NCBI RefSeq assembly: GCF_000209165.1
Contig: NC_009047.1
Span: 310,001 to 374,000 of the forward strand
Direction of reading: 5' to 3'
Origin: Scheffersomyces stipitis CBS 6054
Lineage: Eukaryota; Ascomycota; Pichiomycetes; Serinales; Debaryomycetaceae
Length of the DNA stretch: 64,000 nt
A program made the translations under genes and the position numbers. Positions 9,801 through 21,433 of this stretch are shown one piece after another. Within the stretch, counting starts at the first letter, position 1. Every line of letters begins with the position of its first letter. The notes beneath the pieces are model-generated. The model was not told the origin of the DNA, ran no database searches, and was given only the letters and a program-made list of their open reading frames with translations.

Positions 9801-12800
9801 ATGGAATCAATATATGCGATGCACTCAACATACCAAGACCTCCCAACTCCTTCGGAGTATAGAAAACTGCCGGAGGGAATCTGGAAGGCATTTTAGAGTT
9901 AAGACCCATCTTTACTCTATTTTGAATTTTCGTTTCACATTTAACCAAAACGTCAAGCAAAGCTTCTGTTGAAACAGCAGCTTCACGGAAATACGAAAAA
10001 AGTGCGATTAATGCTGTATTCCACTTTGCAGCTACCTTTGTGAAAGTGGTCGAACCAGAAGACATTAGAACTTGACGAATTCTATTATTGAACTTATCAA
10101 TTTCATCCTGCAGAACTTGCAAGTATGCTCTAGCAGTTCTTTCCTTTGTACTTTGATCAATTAGGTCCCATACCCCTTCCTGAGAAGAGATTTCTTCTTT
10201 GGCTCTGAATTTAGGCAATATTCTAACTTCAAATCCGCACATGGTGAATAACAAATTGGGGTTATCTCTAGAATAAACAGAAGCAAACGAGTCTTTCCAT
10301 TCAATGGAGGTCAATGACCTTGGAATGCGAGAAGCAATTTCCCAAAAGACTGCCCTTCCAAGATTCACATCATGTCTCATTAACCTCATACGAGAGTCCT
10401 TTGGCCAACACCTCTTATTATTATATCCCACAACGTTTTCAAAGTTCGTATCTGGATTTTCTGATAAATAATCTTGAATCAAATCATTGGCACTTTCATT
10501 GTCAAACCGGAAGAAAATATGAATTTTATCCAAATAACGAGAATACAACCTTATAGGGCTTGAAGTTTCTGCGTCAATATCCTTAAATTGTAAGAATGAG
10601 TTTGGTTGTGCCGCTGGCCCAGAAATTTCTGAAGCACGTTCAGGTCCCAATATTAATAAGTCAATCACCAATCCGTAGTACTGATAAACGAAGGAAGCAA
10701 ATTGTAATCCTCTAAGCAATCCAAATTGATTGATATGATTCATATCTTTATAACTTAGGTTAACATTGTTCTTTGAAGTTATATAGTCAGCAATATTTGG
10801 ATCCACAATTAACCTAAGAAGTCTGTTCAACAAAGTGAAATCAATCTTTTCGGTCAATCTTTCCAACGATGTTTCCAACATGACATTGCATTCCCCATCA
10901 GAAGTATTCCATACGTTCTGCAAATTGTTGATACCTTGGACCCACTTGTAAACTAGCAATGGAGGAATCTCGTCATCACTAGGTTTTACCCAATTAGGGA
11001 AAAGCTTCCTTTTGTCTGCTTCATACCAGAGATATTGATCAAGATATGCGTCCGTAATTTTCTCTAGTGGGTCAACAGCATAAGTAGGAACAAGGTGGCT
11101 ATAATAGTCCATCATTTCAAGCCCAACCTCCTTAAATATTCTTTGTGTTAATAAAAATTTCTTAACACGAGCTAAACATTCATGAGGATTGTCATATGCT
11201 TGTTCAATGAGAGCCAACTCCTCTCTTTGAGCCGAATTCAATCTTGCTTCGGGATTATAACTCTCTTTCAAGTTCTCCAATGCCAAGACCAACAATTTTG
11301 TATCATGCTTATATGACAAGGGTGGAAATGGAATTGGGCTAAACTTTCTGCTTTCTAGCCAATTGACCATAGCTTGAAAAATGGCAACAGCTTCGTTGGG
11401 CGACACATATGGTCCATCTTTTGCGAAATTAGATTGTCGTTCTTGTTCATTCTTTATCCACAACCTAGTTAATCTTCCTAGGTTCTTTTTGGCAACTGTT
11501 TTCTCAACAGTAGTACCTTGTCTAATTCTTTCTCTGTTGTAGTGAGCGACTGAAACCCATCCATCAGCCTTGGCTTGAATGTAGCGTCTGATAATATTTT
11601 CTATAGGCGTAGGTAAACCAGGTACATTCCAAGGTATATTGGCTTTCCAACATCTCCAAGCTTCACTTAGATGCTGTAGTATTGTCTTTGACTTATTCTG
11701 CTTGAGACCATCAGGAATCATGTCTAAGATGTCATGCATGACTTGAGATCGTAACTCTAAATCATAATATGAGTCTACTCTTTGCTTTGTAATAGTCTTG
11801 GCTACATCATTGCTTCTTCTTCCTTCAAATTGTCTAGCCAAAAGGTTTCCCAACCACCTCTCCAATAACGGAACAATTCCTCTCAAGAAAGAAATCCAAA
11901 TTCTCCAAGCAGGTTGCCAGAATCCACAGCCAGGACCTTTACCTATCATTTTGTTAAACCTTGAATAAACAATGTGTTTCAAGTCCTTACAAGCACGAAT
12001 TTGGTGCATAACCTTGTACTTATAGCGATAAATACCTGTTAACTGACCCAAATGGTTTAAAATATAATATATCCCATCGGCCAATTGGAAGGCATCCACA
12101 TTCCCTAATCTGAACTGAACATGTGAATCGACAACAATCTTGATGACTCTTAAAATTTCACGAATTAAGTGGAAGGCATTTCCGAATCTGGACTTTTTTC
12201 TTTCCTTTGTTGTTAATGTTTTTGTTGGTTTCAAGTTAAAGTTATAGTCAAGATGCAAATATGTTAAACCTTTTCTATGAATTAACAAGTTCAACATATT
12301 AAAGCCTTGACGACATACTTGAAGACCAGCTTCAACCCAGTCTATGTTTGTTTGTTGGAAATACTTGGTGGCTCTGAGATTTTTCAATAGCTTCGCTTTC
12401 AGTCTATTTCTAGACATGGAACCAGTTCTTTTTCCAGGTGGATTATGCAATTCGTTTAAGACGTAATTTTTCAACAACTTTTGATAAGATACGCGGACTT
12501 TGATATTGCTATCTCGAGGAGCTCTTTCTTTGTACCAGGATTTCGTCAATGCGACGTCCTCTGCTCTGATCATTCTTCCGCTTCGACGGTTGAAAGGGTA
12601 AGGAGCCCACCACAATTGTAAAGCGTCAGAAGTACCTTCTGGTTCAACTTCTGTATCCACGTAGCAATCAGATTGCTCATCGTATTCCTTACCCATGAAA
12701 GGAACAAGCCCGCACAAATCTAAATCTTTACTCTCTAGATCCGGCCCAGTACATTTCAATTGAGTAATTGAGTTGAAATAGTGTTGAAATGTAAATGAGG

Positions 12801-14031
12801 TGGCAACTGGGTCAGAACTTTCCACGTAACATTTGACCGGATCGTGATACCATGACACATGAACACCCTTAACAAACGAATTATATAAATATGGGAAGGC
12901 CACTTTGTACTCCGTTCTAACGGGGATTCTGATAATAATTCTATCGATAGAATTGAATTCAGTAAAGTCTTCTGTTGCTAGGTTTTCGCTCTTGTCTTTG
13001 AAAAGAGGCTCAAACTTGGGACCACCTGGAAGTGCAACATTGAGACTTTTGGCCGTGAAGAGAGCATTTTTATCAAACAAATGCACATTTGTTAGACCTG
13101 ATCTTTCGCTGAGAATCGGCTTGGATAACCTGTACAAACATGCCATCTTGGCAAGGTCCAAATTCCACAATCTGTATGAATCACCATTGACTATGTTCGG
13201 ATCATCCATTAGAGGCTTGCCATCGTACATCCAATCAATTACAGCAGATTCCCTTTGGGAACCCAAGGGCAATCTTATTGAATCCTGTGGCTCGACATCT
13301 TCAAGGTTTTCCAGCCAGTCCAAAGGTGGTTCTTCATCGTCAAAAGGTGGAAATCTCATTCTCTTGAAGTGTCGTCTATCTCTCTTTTCTCTTCTCATAG
13401 CTGACCATACAGTTGCCCACTGTGCGGTATAGACTGGTTCAATTACTCTCGGAACTTCGTCTACAAAGGTAATGGCTCCGCTTATGTGATATAGTACTTT
13501 GACATCCTTTGACTGTTCCCATGGCTGGGGCATATTTTCCAATAGCTTCAATATGGCATGAGGAACATACCTGAGTGAACCCAAATGGGCTCTCTTATCG
13601 GAAGCTACTTTCTTTGATGACAAGTCTCCATGGTCTATCATAATTTTTCTCAAGTGTTCTGGGGGCATTTGAGGTTTCTGTCCTGTTGCGGGAGCGTCGC
13701 CTTTGCTGGAAATCAGCTTGTATCTGCTTTTCTGCAATTGGAGCCATCTCCTAGATCTGGCATCGAGTTCTTCCGAAGTAACATTATCTGAAGTTTTGAT
13801 TCTCTTTTCTGCAAGACCTGAAGTTGGAGGACGAGGTGGTGGTGGAGGAGGACGGAGTGGTGGTGGATTTCTGTTTATAGCAGTAGATGAGGGTACCGAT
13901 GCAGATGATGAAGGAGGAGGTGGTGGTGGTGGCGGCGGATGACGAGGATTTACTCTTCCTATCACTCCATTTCTATTTTGTGCCCTTGGAGGTGGAGGCG
14001 GTGGAGGCGGTGGAGGTAGCTTACGGCCCAT
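6805..14031 (-). CDS. PRP8: Prp8, U5 snRNP core component of the spliceosome
   Basis: A single frame of 2,408 codons, among the most conserved of eukaryotic proteins. Blocks recognisable across species include [85 protein letters not shown] and, in the RNase H-like/MPN end, [14 protein letters not shown] and [12 protein letters not shown]. The order is N-terminal region, reverse-transcriptase-like fingers/palm, linker, endonuclease-like, RNase H-like and Jab1/MPN domains. It scaffolds the catalytic U2/U6/U5 RNA core and controls Brr2. The N-terminus carries four proline runs within about 75 residues, a feature also of Saccharomyces Prp8 but here dense. No intein or intron interrupts it. The start ATG lies about 250 bp from the divergent Asi-type gene. 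Confidence 0.98.
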   Translation of the reverse strand: MGRKLPPPPPPPPPPRAQNRNGVIGRVNPRHPPPPPPPPPSSSASVPSSTAINRNPPPLRPPPPPPRPPTSGLAEKRIKTSDNVTSEELDARSRRWLQLQKSRYKLISSKGDAPATGQKPQMPPEHLRKIMIDHGDLSSKKVASDKRAHLGSLRYVPHAILKLLENMPQPWEQSKDVKVLYHISGAITFVDEVPRVIEPVYTAQWATVWSAMRREKRDRRHFKRMRFPPFDDEEPPLDWLENLEDVEPQDSIRLPLGSQRESAVIDWMYDGKPLMDDPNIVNGDSYRLWNLDLAKMACLYRLSKPILSERSGLTNVHLFDKNALFTAKSLNVALPGGPKFEPLFKDKSENLATEDFTEFNSIDRIIIRIPVRTEYKVAFPYLYNSFVKGVHVSWYHDPVKCYVESSDPVATSFTFQHYFNSITQLKCTGPDLESKDLDLCGLVPFMGKEYDEQSDCYVDTEVEPEGTSDALQLWWAPYPFNRRSGRMIRAEDVALTKSWYKERAPRDSNIKVRVSYQKLLKNYVLNELHNPPGKRTGSMSRNRLKAKLLKNLRATKYFQQTNIDWVEAGLQVCRQGFNMLNLLIHRKGLTYLHLDYNFNLKPTKTLTTKERKKSRFGNAFHLIREILRVIKIVVDSHVQFRLGNVDAFQLADGIYYILNHLGQLTGIYRYKYKVMHQIRACKDLKHIVYSRFNKMIGKGPGCGFWQPAWRIWISFLRGIVPLLERWLGNLLARQFEGRRSNDVAKTITKQRVDSYYDLELRSQVMHDILDMIPDGLKQNKSKTILQHLSEAWRCWKANIPWNVPGLPTPIENIIRRYIQAKADGWVSVAHYNRERIRQGTTVEKTVAKKNLGRLTRLWIKNEQERQSNFAKDGPYVSPNEAVAIFQAMVNWLESRKFSPIPFPPLSYKHDTKLLVLALENLKESYNPEARLNSAQREELALIEQAYDNPHECLARVKKFLLTQRIFKEVGLEMMDYYSHLVPTYAVDPLEKITDAYLDQYLWYEADKRKLFPNWVKPSDDEIPPLLVYKWVQGINNLQNVWNTSDGECNVMLETSLERLTEKIDFTLLNRLLRLIVDPNIADYITSKNNVNLSYKDMNHINQFGLLRGLQFASFVYQYYGLVIDLLILGPERASEISGPAAQPNSFLQFKDIDAETSSPIRLYSRYLDKIHIFFRFDNESANDLIQDYLSENPDTNFENVVGYNNKRCWPKDSRMRLMRHDVNLGRAVFWEIASRIPRSLTSIEWKDSFASVYSRDNPNLLFTMCGFEVRILPKFRAKEEISSQEGVWDLIDQSTKERTARAYLQVLQDEIDKFNNRIRQVLMSSGSTTFTKVAAKWNTALIALFSYFREAAVSTEALLDVLVKCETKIQNRVKMGLNSKMPSRFPPAVFYTPKELGGLGMLSASHILIPSSDLRWSKQTDTGITHFRAGMSHEEEKMIPTIFRYITSWENEFLDSQRVWAEYAIKRAEALEQNRRLTFEDMENNWDRGLPRISTLFQKDRHTLAYDKGHRIRRQFKQFSLARFNPFWWTNNHHDGKLWNLNAYRTDVIQALGGIETILEHTLFKGTGFDSWEGLFWEKASGFEDSLKFKKLTNAQRSGLSQIPNRRFTLWWSPTINRANVYVGFLVQLDLTGIFLHGKIPTLKISLIQIFRAHLWQKIHESIVQDLCQVLDKELEVLQINAVEKQAIHPRKSYKMNSSCADIVLSSTYKWNVSRPSSLNDKNDNMELQANKFWIDVQLRYGDYDSHDISRYARSKFLDYTTDSSSTYPSPTGIVIAIDLAYNMYDAYGNWIPGLKPLVQNAMKEVMKANPALYVLRERIRKGLQLYQTQPQEAYLNSNNYAELFNNETQLFVDDTNVYRVTVHKTFEGNLTTKPINGSIFILNPKSGQLFLKVIHTSVWSGQKRLGQLAKWKTAEEIAALIRSLPREEQPKQLIVTRKGMLDPLEVHMLDFPNISIRPSELHLPFASAMKIDKLADIVLKANEPQMVLFNLYDDWLNDISPYTAFSRVILLLRAMGIDQENTKLILHPDANVVTQDYHIWPTLTDEQWIDVESQLRDLILSDYSKKHNVNVQSLTQSEIRDLILGQDIRAPSVKRQEIAEIEAAPEESTNKELTALKTTTTNVHGEEIVTVTTTNYEQQTFSSKNEWRNRAIASSNLHLRSKNIYVSSENFVDDGSFTYILPKNILKKFIQISDLRIQVGAFLYGKSPVDNNEVKEIKCIAIVPQLGNSTSIQFPKQLPDQVGPLENLELLGWIHTQSQDLGYLSPIDITSTSSFFDNYDPNFITLAVSFTPGSVSLAAFELSEEGFKWGKTNTDFMSPNPTGFSTNFGKKGQLILSDRIAGSFAVPDDNLWNYFFTGAVWNPNNLYVLKLDVPLSFYNELHRPIHFTTFNEIENNDLEADQENVFA

Positions 14032-14280
14032 TGTGGGATAATAGAATTGGTACGTCTATTCTGTTACCCTCTATTTTAATTTATTGCAGCTCATCTAAAA
14101 GTTGACTTTATCGAGCTGAGTGTCGTATTTTGTCGCGCACTGTGTCGCTCAGGTTGACTTTATATCTCTGAAACTTTCGACAATGTCGCGCTGCTCCATT
14201 CCGGATAACGGAAGTTAGTCTAATTTGTAACTCCACAATTTCCTTATGATTTCAGCAGCTTCGTTAATGGTTTCATCAAA
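14032..14280. promoter_or_regulatory. Divergent promoter PRP8 / Asi-type gene with an imperfect ~52-bp duplication
   Basis: GTTGACTTTAT occurs at 14101-14111 and again at 14153-14163. Each is followed about 30 bp later by TGTCGCGC (14131-14138 and 14184-14191), so the spacer looks like a decayed tandem duplication. A further TGTCGCTC is at 14143-14150. The CpG-rich 8-mers stand out from the surrounding AT-rich DNA and may be factor sites serving both genes; that role is inference. Confidence 0.5.
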
Positions 14281-16671
14281 ATGTCGTCTGGCGTTAGTTT
14301 CTTGTCAAACCTCACAGACCTGGTGAATGGACCACTGGCAGTACCAGCTGTGAATAACAGTGAGCTGTGGTTTGTTCTGCGTTTGCTAGGTGGATTCGTG
14401 GATGCTATAGTTGAACAGAGTGAGTACTCCAGTAATATCAGCAAATGGAACCGCTTTGGCGGCATAACAAGCTATTGCTGTTCGATATACGGTCTCTCTT
14501 GTTTAGTTATGGCATTCGTACTAAATCAGACTTTAGTAATGGCCTCAACGAATACGATGAGGAACCAGCAGTTGGCCATGAATCTCAATAGAAGAGTCAT
14601 GTACAACTCCAAATCGGCCGATTTATTAAAGAAACTCACTATCATCAGCTTGCGCATTGCTGTCATATCTCTACTACTTTACAACTGCTATAATGTCTTG
14701 GTCACCTTGAATCTACTTGGTCATATTGGAATTCCAGGCAATTCCTTACCATGGATCTACCAAGTAATTCCCGACCGATTCTTTATCTATGATCCGGAAT
14801 TCTTCTGCAACAACAAGTATATGAAAACGCCAAGTACTCAGGTTCTAATCGGACCAACAAGTGATATGTACTGGCCCATCTTCTTAACATTCTGTCTACT
14901 GCTGTTCACAGAAACTTTCATTTCTCTGGTTCAAGGGAAGAAACCATACACAGAAGGTGGACTCACCATCTTCGAACACCTGCTTGCTTTCCAAGAGTTT
15001 AGCTCTAGAGGTGCATTCTTCTTTGGAAGCTCCAAGTATCATGTAAGACCAACAGAACAACTTCTCCTTTCAAGTCTTTTCCTGATATTGAACCACTTGA
15101 ACATCCACATAGGCGGTTTGATCAACAACAATAAGTATAGATTGATACCACTGTCTATTCTTGGTATCAGTTTCTTGGGCTACTTTATCTCGGCATTAGT
15201 GAATTGGAAGATTATGGATTTTCCTGCTATCTTGATAATGACTTTCATTCCCCAGGTATTGGTATTGTCAATCATTCTCATCAGTGCTGTAATATTTGTG
15301 ACAGCTATTGTAGCAAATGGATTTAGGTTGCAAGATTTGAACTATGCAAGCCTTTTCTTATACGAATCCAGAGAGGACTCTGATATTTCTTTCCAGAGCT
15401 TGACATTCAGTTTGAGTGATGACTTTTACACGGCATTACTAAATGTTGGGGGTCTTGCAGTCACACTGGCCGGAAAGTCCAGCTATATCACTGAACTTAG
15501 TCTCGTTGCAGTGGATAATGAAACCTGGATAGAGAGAAACTTATGGGAGAAGATCATGCTTGTTGCAAAAGCTATTAACAAGAATCCTAAGACAGTTAAT
15601 TCGAATGATGTTGTCTCATATCTCAAAGAAAATGGCCTTAGCGGTTATGGTAATTTGATTGATAAGCCTTCACAGAGGTTGATAGCAGCGGTTGCTGACG
15701 AGGATTTTCAGAATGATTTGAACCTGAACAAAATGAGTGTCTTCAGAAGAAGATATTCATCTACGAAAGAAATTATTGTAAATTTTTCCGACCTTTTCTA
15801 CTCGTTATTCACGGACAAGATTTTCTTCTCCTTTATCCCAAACTTATTCAGGCAATATACTTTAGGTGAAAAGTTAGCAGTAGTACAACCTCCAGAATTT
15901 GAGACCGCTATAGAGTTTGGTGAAAGAAAGAGAAGCTTACCATTATTCTTGAGAAAGTTTGCTAAGAGGAGAACAGCTAGCCATGAGAACGATATGTCTG
16001 TTGAACTCGATATTAATATTTTATCAGATAAAACCATAGACGAGAACTACCTTCAATTATTAGGTGGTGATCCATTGCCAGAAACTGATTATTCAGGTGA
16101 TTTCAATCTAAATGACTACAGCAATCTGGATTACGAGTCCGAGGCGGAAAGCATAGAAGTAACATCAAATGCAAATCCTGGAAGTGGTAGGTCACCAATG
16201 CCAGTCCTTGAAACAAAGGAAGATGACCCAATCAACGAGTTGATATCGGGCGAAGAGTTCAAAGAACTTATCACTTCTCCTAATTTCACTATCTTACACC
16301 ATCATTTGAACAGCGAAAGTACTGGGGTCATGACCAGATCAAGATATCATCGATTGGTCAAACTGAGTTTGACTAGTGGAGTTGCACCAGAAGAGCAAAC
16401 CAATGAAGATGATGGACTTAAACTTCTTGAAATAATAATTAACAAGAGAACCAGCAAACCACAAGAAAACACAGCAGACCACGACGAGTCTTTTAGTGAC
16501 AGATTTGAATGTGTTATCTGTCAGACCAATCCAAGAGAGATTATTGTTTGGCCATGCAAATGTTTTGCAATTTGTGAGTCTTGTCGTTTAACATTAGTAT
16601 CTAAGGGCATTGAAGGTTGCGTCTGCTGTCGTCGGGAAGTGGAGGGCGTATCCAAAGTGTTCATACCATAA
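14281..16671 (+). CDS. Asi1/Asi3-type inner nuclear membrane RING ubiquitin-ligase subunit
   Basis: This 796-residue protein has an N-terminal half with about five to six hydrophobic segments (about residues 60-85, 122-148, 197-216, 290-310 and 318-350) and a C-terminal RING at about 743-786. The RING has CVICQTNPREIIVWPCKCF, then CESC and CVCC, ending a few residues before the C-terminus. The form WPCxCFAxCExCR with a CVCCR pair is typical of Asi1 and Asi3, which with Asi2 form an inner-nuclear-membrane ligase that degrades misplaced membrane proteins and keeps Stp1/Stp2 out of latent transcription. A single copy here may stand for both Saccharomyces paralogues; I cannot choose between them. 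The loop between the membrane part and the RING is acidic and probably disordered. Confidence 0.82.
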   Translation: MSSGVSFLSNLTDLVNGPLAVPAVNNSELWFVLRLLGGFVDAIVEQSEYSSNISKWNRFGGITSYCCSIYGLSCLVMAFVLNQTLVMASTNTMRNQQLAMNLNRRVMYNSKSADLLKKLTIISLRIAVISLLLYNCYNVLVTLNLLGHIGIPGNSLPWIYQVIPDRFFIYDPEFFCNNKYMKTPSTQVLIGPTSDMYWPIFLTFCLLLFTETFISLVQGKKPYTEGGLTIFEHLLAFQEFSSRGAFFFGSSKYHVRPTEQLLLSSLFLILNHLNIHIGGLINNNKYRLIPLSILGISFLGYFISALVNWKIMDFPAILIMTFIPQVLVLSIILISAVIFVTAIVANGFRLQDLNYASLFLYESREDSDISFQSLTFSLSDDFYTALLNVGGLAVTLAGKSSYITELSLVAVDNETWIERNLWEKIMLVAKAINKNPKTVNSNDVVSYLKENGLSGYGNLIDKPSQRLIAAVADEDFQNDLNLNKMSVFRRRYSSTKEIIVNFSDLFYSLFTDKIFFSFIPNLFRQYTLGEKLAVVQPPEFETAIEFGERKRSLPLFLRKFAKRRTASHENDMSVELDINILSDKTIDENYLQLLGGDPLPETDYSGDFNLNDYSNLDYESEAESIEVTSNANPGSGRSPMPVLETKEDDPINELISGEEFKELITSPNFTILHHHLNSESTGVMTRSRYHRLVKLSLTSGVAPEEQTNEDDGLKLLEIIINKRTSKPQENTADHDESFSDRFECVICQTNPREIIVWPCKCFAICESCRLTLVSKGIEGCVCCRREVEGVSKVFIP

Positions 16672-17571
16672 TGAATCCTATAGGTTAAGGAATTGAATGT
16701 ACGAATCGTAGAATGCTACGAATGTGCTTGTTTGTGAGCCAGAAAGTAGGTAAATAGATGCGAGAAGGCTACCTTTCAGACAATGCTCAAGGATTCACGG
16801 CAGCCAGGGTAAGCTACTACAGCTACTACAGTATACGCAGCTACAAAACTAAACAAAGAACTAAGGGTCGAACCATTGGTTATCGTCTTAATAAAAGAAC
16901 AAACCAGAATTTGTAATGGAGCTAAGAGGCTGTCACCGCATAATTGTAATGTACTGAAAAAAGGAATTCTCCCAATCGGGATCGTTTAGAAAAATGTCGC
17001 AACTCTGCAAGTTTCACTTCAAATATTTATTGACAAGAACGAACCTCTTGAAATTGCTAGTGGTTCTAGATCTATCACAGCTTGATAGTGGGACGACGAT
17101 AAGGACATAAGTTTCAGAGTTATTGTAACAGTTGCCAGTGTCAGTTTCGAGTGAACCAGCTAGCAATTCTTCCAGTTTATACTGCGACTTTTAACGAATT
17201 CTCAAATAGGGGACATCTTTCTACGCGCGAACTGCGACATTCACGAAAACACACAATGGGCTTGAAAAAAAACCAGATATTCGTTGTGTCCATCTCTTTC
17301 CCTTTTCCAGCCAGTGTATCTACGATAGACCTGGACAAATCTGCATAGTAATAGAGGACCCATTTGTCATACCTCTCTTACATCTTGACCTTTGTCGCGT
17401 GGACCATCACCGTTTGTTGTTTTTCGGGTCTCATCTCTATTCATCTTTGTCGACGTGATCAATAAACATAGCACATAGCCGAGGGTATATTGCAAATTTA
17501 CGTTTACGTGTTTCGGCCTTTCACTCGTTTTGCCTTATCACCACTGATTGAAACTATACTAGCCATCAAAC
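16672..17571. other. Intergenic region, Asi-type gene to LCB1
   Basis: About 900 bp. A short GCTACTACA direct repeat occurs near 16813-16830. The sequence before LCB1 is pyrimidine-rich (17380-17530), as in many yeast promoters. I find no gene or tRNA; the short ORF at 17151-17348 would start at a non-ATG codon and shows no domain. Confidence 0.6.
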
Positions 17572-19311
17572 ATGTCTGACGTGGTCTTCACAACTACCAC
17601 CACTACCACTACTACAACTACGTTAGCGCCTACATGGGATCTAGTAGAGGCTACTATTGCAGAGAACTTTGTTCGCTATTTGGATAGCTTGGGAAACCTA
17701 CCCGGTGGACAGATCATTTTGAGATATATCAAGTCTTCGTACAAGAATGATCCGATCAGATCGTTGTTCGAATTAGCATTATTTATCTTTGCATTGAACT
17801 ATTTCCTCTCGTCCAAGAAGAAGGAAAACAAGTCGGAATTGGTGAAGTTCTCTCAAAGAGAAATCGACGAGTTGTGCGACGAATGGGTACCTGAGCCATT
17901 GATCAAAGAGTTATCAGACTTGGAAAAATGGCAAATGTACTCTATTCCCACCATTGAGGGCCATAATGGTTCACATGTTACTATCAACAATAAGAAGGTT
18001 GTTAATTTAGCTTCTTCTGACTTCTTGAACTTGAATGAAAGTGAATCAGTAAAGGAAGCTGCTAAATCCACTATTTCTAACACGGGTGTTGGTGCGTGTG
18101 GTCCTCCAAACTTCTACGGAACGCAGGATGTTCACGTCAGATTGGAAGAAGACATAGCCAAGTACTTGGATGGCGAAAACTCCATCCTTTATGGCCAGGA
18201 TTTTGTCACTGCCGGTTCCGTTATTCCTGCTTTCTTGAAGAGAGGTGATTTGTGTGTAGTCGACAGTGGAGTTAACTTTGCCATTCAGAAAGCCTTGATA
18301 GTTAGTCGTTGTAATATCGAATGGTACGATCATAACGACATGGACCACTTGGAAGAGATATTGACCGAAATCAAGCCGGTTATGGACAAGCAAAGGCCCA
18401 TTAGAAGAAGATTTATCGTCACTGAGGGCTTGTTTGCTAACTCTGGTGATGTCGTCAACTTACCTAGAATAATCGAATTGAAGAACAAATTCAAGTATCG
18501 TTTGTTCTTGGATGAAACATTATCTATCGGTGTTTTAGGAGCCACTGGTAAGGGCGTAGTAGAACATTATGGTGTCCCAAGAGAGGAGATTTCTATTACC
18601 ATTGGTTCAATGGCTATGTCTTTTGCTTCATCAGGCGGTTTCTGTGTTGGCGCAAATCCAATGGTTCTTCATCAAAGAATCCAATCCATTGCCTATGTTT
18701 TCAGTGCTTCACTTCCACCGTACGCTGCTAAAGTAGCTTCACAGGCTATCAAAGAAATCACGTCTAACTTGAATGCTGATGGAAGCTCTGTGATTGTCCT
18801 GCAATTGCAGAAGAAGGTGACTTTTGCTTATGAGAAATTGGTGAGTCTTTCCAAGTCTAGTAAGTTTTTTGAGGTTGCTTCGGGCCCACACTCGCCTATC
18901 ATTCACTTAGCATTGAATACTCAATACCGAGAGGAATTGAACTTGCCAACGTTATATGGTAGTCCCGTGTTCCTTTCCACAGGAAAACCATCCAAATTCT
19001 TAAATGAATTCGATGATTACTACAACATTGAATCGTTCCTTTTGCAAAAGGTGATTGACTATGTCCTTGACCACTCTTCCACTTTGATTAGCAGATCAAA
19101 GCTTATTCTTGAACATGAAAACTTGCCAGTTTTGGCTCCACGTTTGCAGATCTACATTAACAACGGTGTTACCACCGAAGAATTATCTAGATTGGTTCAA
19201 ATCTTGCCAATTGCATTTAATGAAGTCTTAAAGAATGTCGACAGCGAGCTTAAGTTGATCAGCTTAAACTCTGAAATTGGCAACTACAAACCTCACTATA
19301 TCAACTACTAA
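17572..19311 (+). CDS. LCB1: Serine palmitoyltransferase subunit 1 (Lcb1)
   Basis: The 579-residue protein is an alpha-oxoamine synthase-fold protein. A membrane segment at about residues 62-80 (SLFELALFIFALNYFLSS) precedes the conserved blocks NLASSDFLNL, GPPNFYGTQDVHVRLEEDIA, GLFANSGDVVNLP, LFLDETLSIGVLGATGKG and GSMAMSFASSGGFCVG. The match is to Lcb1, which lacks the PLP-binding lysine found in Lcb2; the GSMAMSF stretch sits where Lcb2 carries that lysine. The heterodimer condenses serine with palmitoyl-CoA at the ER, the first step of sphingolipid synthesis. The extreme N-terminus has eleven consecutive threonines from ACN repeats (17590-17622), probably in the ER lumen. Its start is the first ATG. 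Confidence 0.95.
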   Translation: MSDVVFTTTTTTTTTTTLAPTWDLVEATIAENFVRYLDSLGNLPGGQIILRYIKSSYKNDPIRSLFELALFIFALNYFLSSKKKENKSELVKFSQREIDELCDEWVPEPLIKELSDLEKWQMYSIPTIEGHNGSHVTINNKKVVNLASSDFLNLNESESVKEAAKSTISNTGVGACGPPNFYGTQDVHVRLEEDIAKYLDGENSILYGQDFVTAGSVIPAFLKRGDLCVVDSGVNFAIQKALIVSRCNIEWYDHNDMDHLEEILTEIKPVMDKQRPIRRRFIVTEGLFANSGDVVNLPRIIELKNKFKYRLFLDETLSIGVLGATGKGVVEHYGVPREEISITIGSMAMSFASSGGFCVGANPMVLHQRIQSIAYVFSASLPPYAAKVASQAIKEITSNLNADGSSVIVLQLQKKVTFAYEKLVSLSKSSKFFEVASGPHSPIIHLALNTQYREELNLPTLYGSPVFLSTGKPSKFLNEFDDYYNIESFLLQKVIDYVLDHSSTLISRSKLILEHENLPVLAPRLQIYINNGVTTEELSRLVQILPIAFNEVLKNVDSELKLISLNSEIGNYKPHYINY

Positions 19312-19455
19312 TTCCACTGGGTTTACCCATTAAATTGATATAATCATATAGAATATTCCAAATTCTCAACTGTCATAATTTAAATAATACAATAACTATT
19401 ACCATATAAATAAATATGTACAATTTCATTAATTCGTAATCTGTTCATCGTAGAT

Positions 19456-21192
19456 TCAATTCTTCAGCATTCTATTCCTTGCCTCTCTAGCAATTGATCT
19501 CGCCTCTTCAATGTCGTGAGCATTGCTATGGCTGAGATCCTTTGCCAACTCATAGGCTTCTTCAAATCGTCTACTTTCGAGAGAGTTACGTGCTAGCCAT
19601 AATCTTGCCTTCGAGGTCTCGTCATTGACGCCCCAATCAAGTTCCTGTTCGAAGCAAAGTTTCATATACTTGTACGTCTCCTTTACATCCCCCAACTTTT
19701 CAGAAATGAGTGCCAAACGGTAGCAAATATGAGGCTCGGCACCTCCATAAGCCTCACCTTCATCATTTGTATAACTATTTATCGTCAAAGCTTTTTCAAA
19801 GGATTTAACAGCCTCTTCAAGTTTATCGATCTTTTCATAGCAATTTCCAAGTGCCTGCCACATTCTCTTGTCCAATGGCTGTAAATTTGTGGCTCTTTGG
19901 TAATAATATAATGCGTACAAGTGCATGTCCAAGACTTCGTATGCTTGACCTAAACCATACCAAGCTCTGAAGTCCTTTGGATTGGTATCTACTGCGCGTC
20001 TGTAGGATTCGATAGCTGCATGCGAGTTCTTCAATTCAACAAATTCGTGCCCCATTAGAGTCCAGGCGCTTAAACAATTCTTATTTAGAGTCAATGCACG
20101 TTTGTAGTACATAATGGCTTTCTCGTGTTCACTTCTCATAGAATGGTAGTTGGCTATAATACAACACGTTTCTGGCCTGAACTTGTCTATCATGGAGGCA
20201 AACTGTGCTAAGAAGGAAAGTTTTGAACGTTTTTCCATTACGTATAACATATTGGAATAGGTATCTAGATCATCTAGCCTCAAAGGGTCGTCCACGAGGA
20301 TCTGGTCGAAGGTTGACTCGGCCTGGAAATAGTCTAGACTGTGGTATGAAATTAGGAACTGTTGAACTTTGAGAAATGTAAATGATGGGAAGATTGTTAT
20401 GAGATGATTGAGTGAGTCAAATAATGAGCTCAGTTGTTGATAGAATTCTTGAAGAACTACGACTTCAAAGAATTGAAACATGATGCTTGAAGAAAGAGAA
20501 CTTTTGGCTGCCTTTACTTTGGTGATGAAGTTGATAGCCTCTTCGAAAGTAATTAATGACGATATGAGTTCTTGCCATGCCGACCAATTGTAGGGAAATA
20601 ACTTCAATGAATTGTACAAATTGCTCTGTGCCAATGCATACTTCTTCTTCTTGTTATATATCACTCCATTCAAGTAGTATAGAAAGGAGTTGGGCTTGCT
20701 TTTTGTGAGGTAGTTTTCACTCTCCTGTATGATTTTTGATAGTCGGTTATTCATATCATCGACTACATCCTTGTTTCTGTGCTGTTGAGGTTCACTTTGG
20801 TCTGTGAGATCATTCACCGAGCCTATGTTGATGGATCCATCGGTTTCTTCTGTGGCTCTTTTGTCCACGGATATCAATATGGAATACAATCTAAGAAACA
20901 ACGCGTCACCTGTCTTGCAATTTTTCAAAATATGAGCTGCTCGGTCAAATTCCTTACAGTTGAAGTACGCTTTGGCCAATAAGTATTTGTTTTGATCCAA
21001 AAGTGCATCCTCATCTAGTATTAGCATCTCTGGTTGTAGGTCTGCTGTTTCTGGCTTGGGCTCTGGAAGTCCATTGAGGGCCTCTGCACACCACTTGGCT
21101 GCTTGAAACAAATTGACATTGGAAAGAGTGTTACAAGCTTTGAGGAGATCTCGACGGAGAGTCTCAACTTGGTCTGGTTTTTCTGATGACAT
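19456..21192 (-). CDS. CDC23: Cdc23/Apc8, TPR subunit of the anaphase-promoting complex
   Basis: A TPR protein of 578 residues beginning MSSEKPDQVETLRRDLLKAC. The frame is open 17 codons further upstream but that extension would start at TTG, so the ATG at 21190-21192 is chosen. The C-terminal half has serial TPRs with clear motifs (HEKAIMYYKRALTLNKNCLS, SHAAIESYRRAVDTNPKDFR, YALYYYQRATNLQPLDKR, EEAVKSFEKALTI). The motif spacing and the AWYGLGQAYEVLDMHLYALY block are typical of Cdc23/APC8. It is part of the APC/C E3 ligase and helps bind activators Cdc20/Cdh1. It is convergent with LCB1 (144 bp) and divergent from the next gene (about 240 bp). Confidence 0.93.
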   Translation of the reverse strand: MSSEKPDQVETLRRDLLKACNTLSNVNLFQAAKWCAEALNGLPEPKPETADLQPEMLILDEDALLDQNKYLLAKAYFNCKEFDRAAHILKNCKTGDALFLRLYSILISVDKRATEETDGSINIGSVNDLTDQSEPQQHRNKDVVDDMNNRLSKIIQESENYLTKSKPNSFLYYLNGVIYNKKKKYALAQSNLYNSLKLFPYNWSAWQELISSLITFEEAINFITKVKAAKSSLSSSIMFQFFEVVVLQEFYQQLSSLFDSLNHLITIFPSFTFLKVQQFLISYHSLDYFQAESTFDQILVDDPLRLDDLDTYSNMLYVMEKRSKLSFLAQFASMIDKFRPETCCIIANYHSMRSEHEKAIMYYKRALTLNKNCLSAWTLMGHEFVELKNSHAAIESYRRAVDTNPKDFRAWYGLGQAYEVLDMHLYALYYYQRATNLQPLDKRMWQALGNCYEKIDKLEEAVKSFEKALTINSYTNDEGEAYGGAEPHICYRLALISEKLGDVKETYKYMKLCFEQELDWGVNDETSKARLWLARNSLESRRFEEAYELAKDLSHSNAHDIEEARSIAREARNRMLKN

Positions 21193-21433
21193 GTGCGGTG
21201 AATAGGACCCGACTACGGAGCTATTTATAAATACAGCAGACAATGTTTTCTAGAATTGTTGCTAATTGAGCTTTATTTATAACTTGAGTTGCAAACAAAG
21301 GGAAAATGCGAAAATCAAATGCACCCGAAAAAATCATTAATGGTTGAAAACTACTATGGCTCACAATTGAAATCTACGACCGACTACAATCATTGTTCTG
21401 TAGCCGTTGTAGCAGTTTCGAAAGAATTATAGG

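Noticed and set aside
6805..14031. Possible intein in PRP8, a known fungal intein host
   Set aside because: Conserved blocks run on without any insertion or intein splice motifs.
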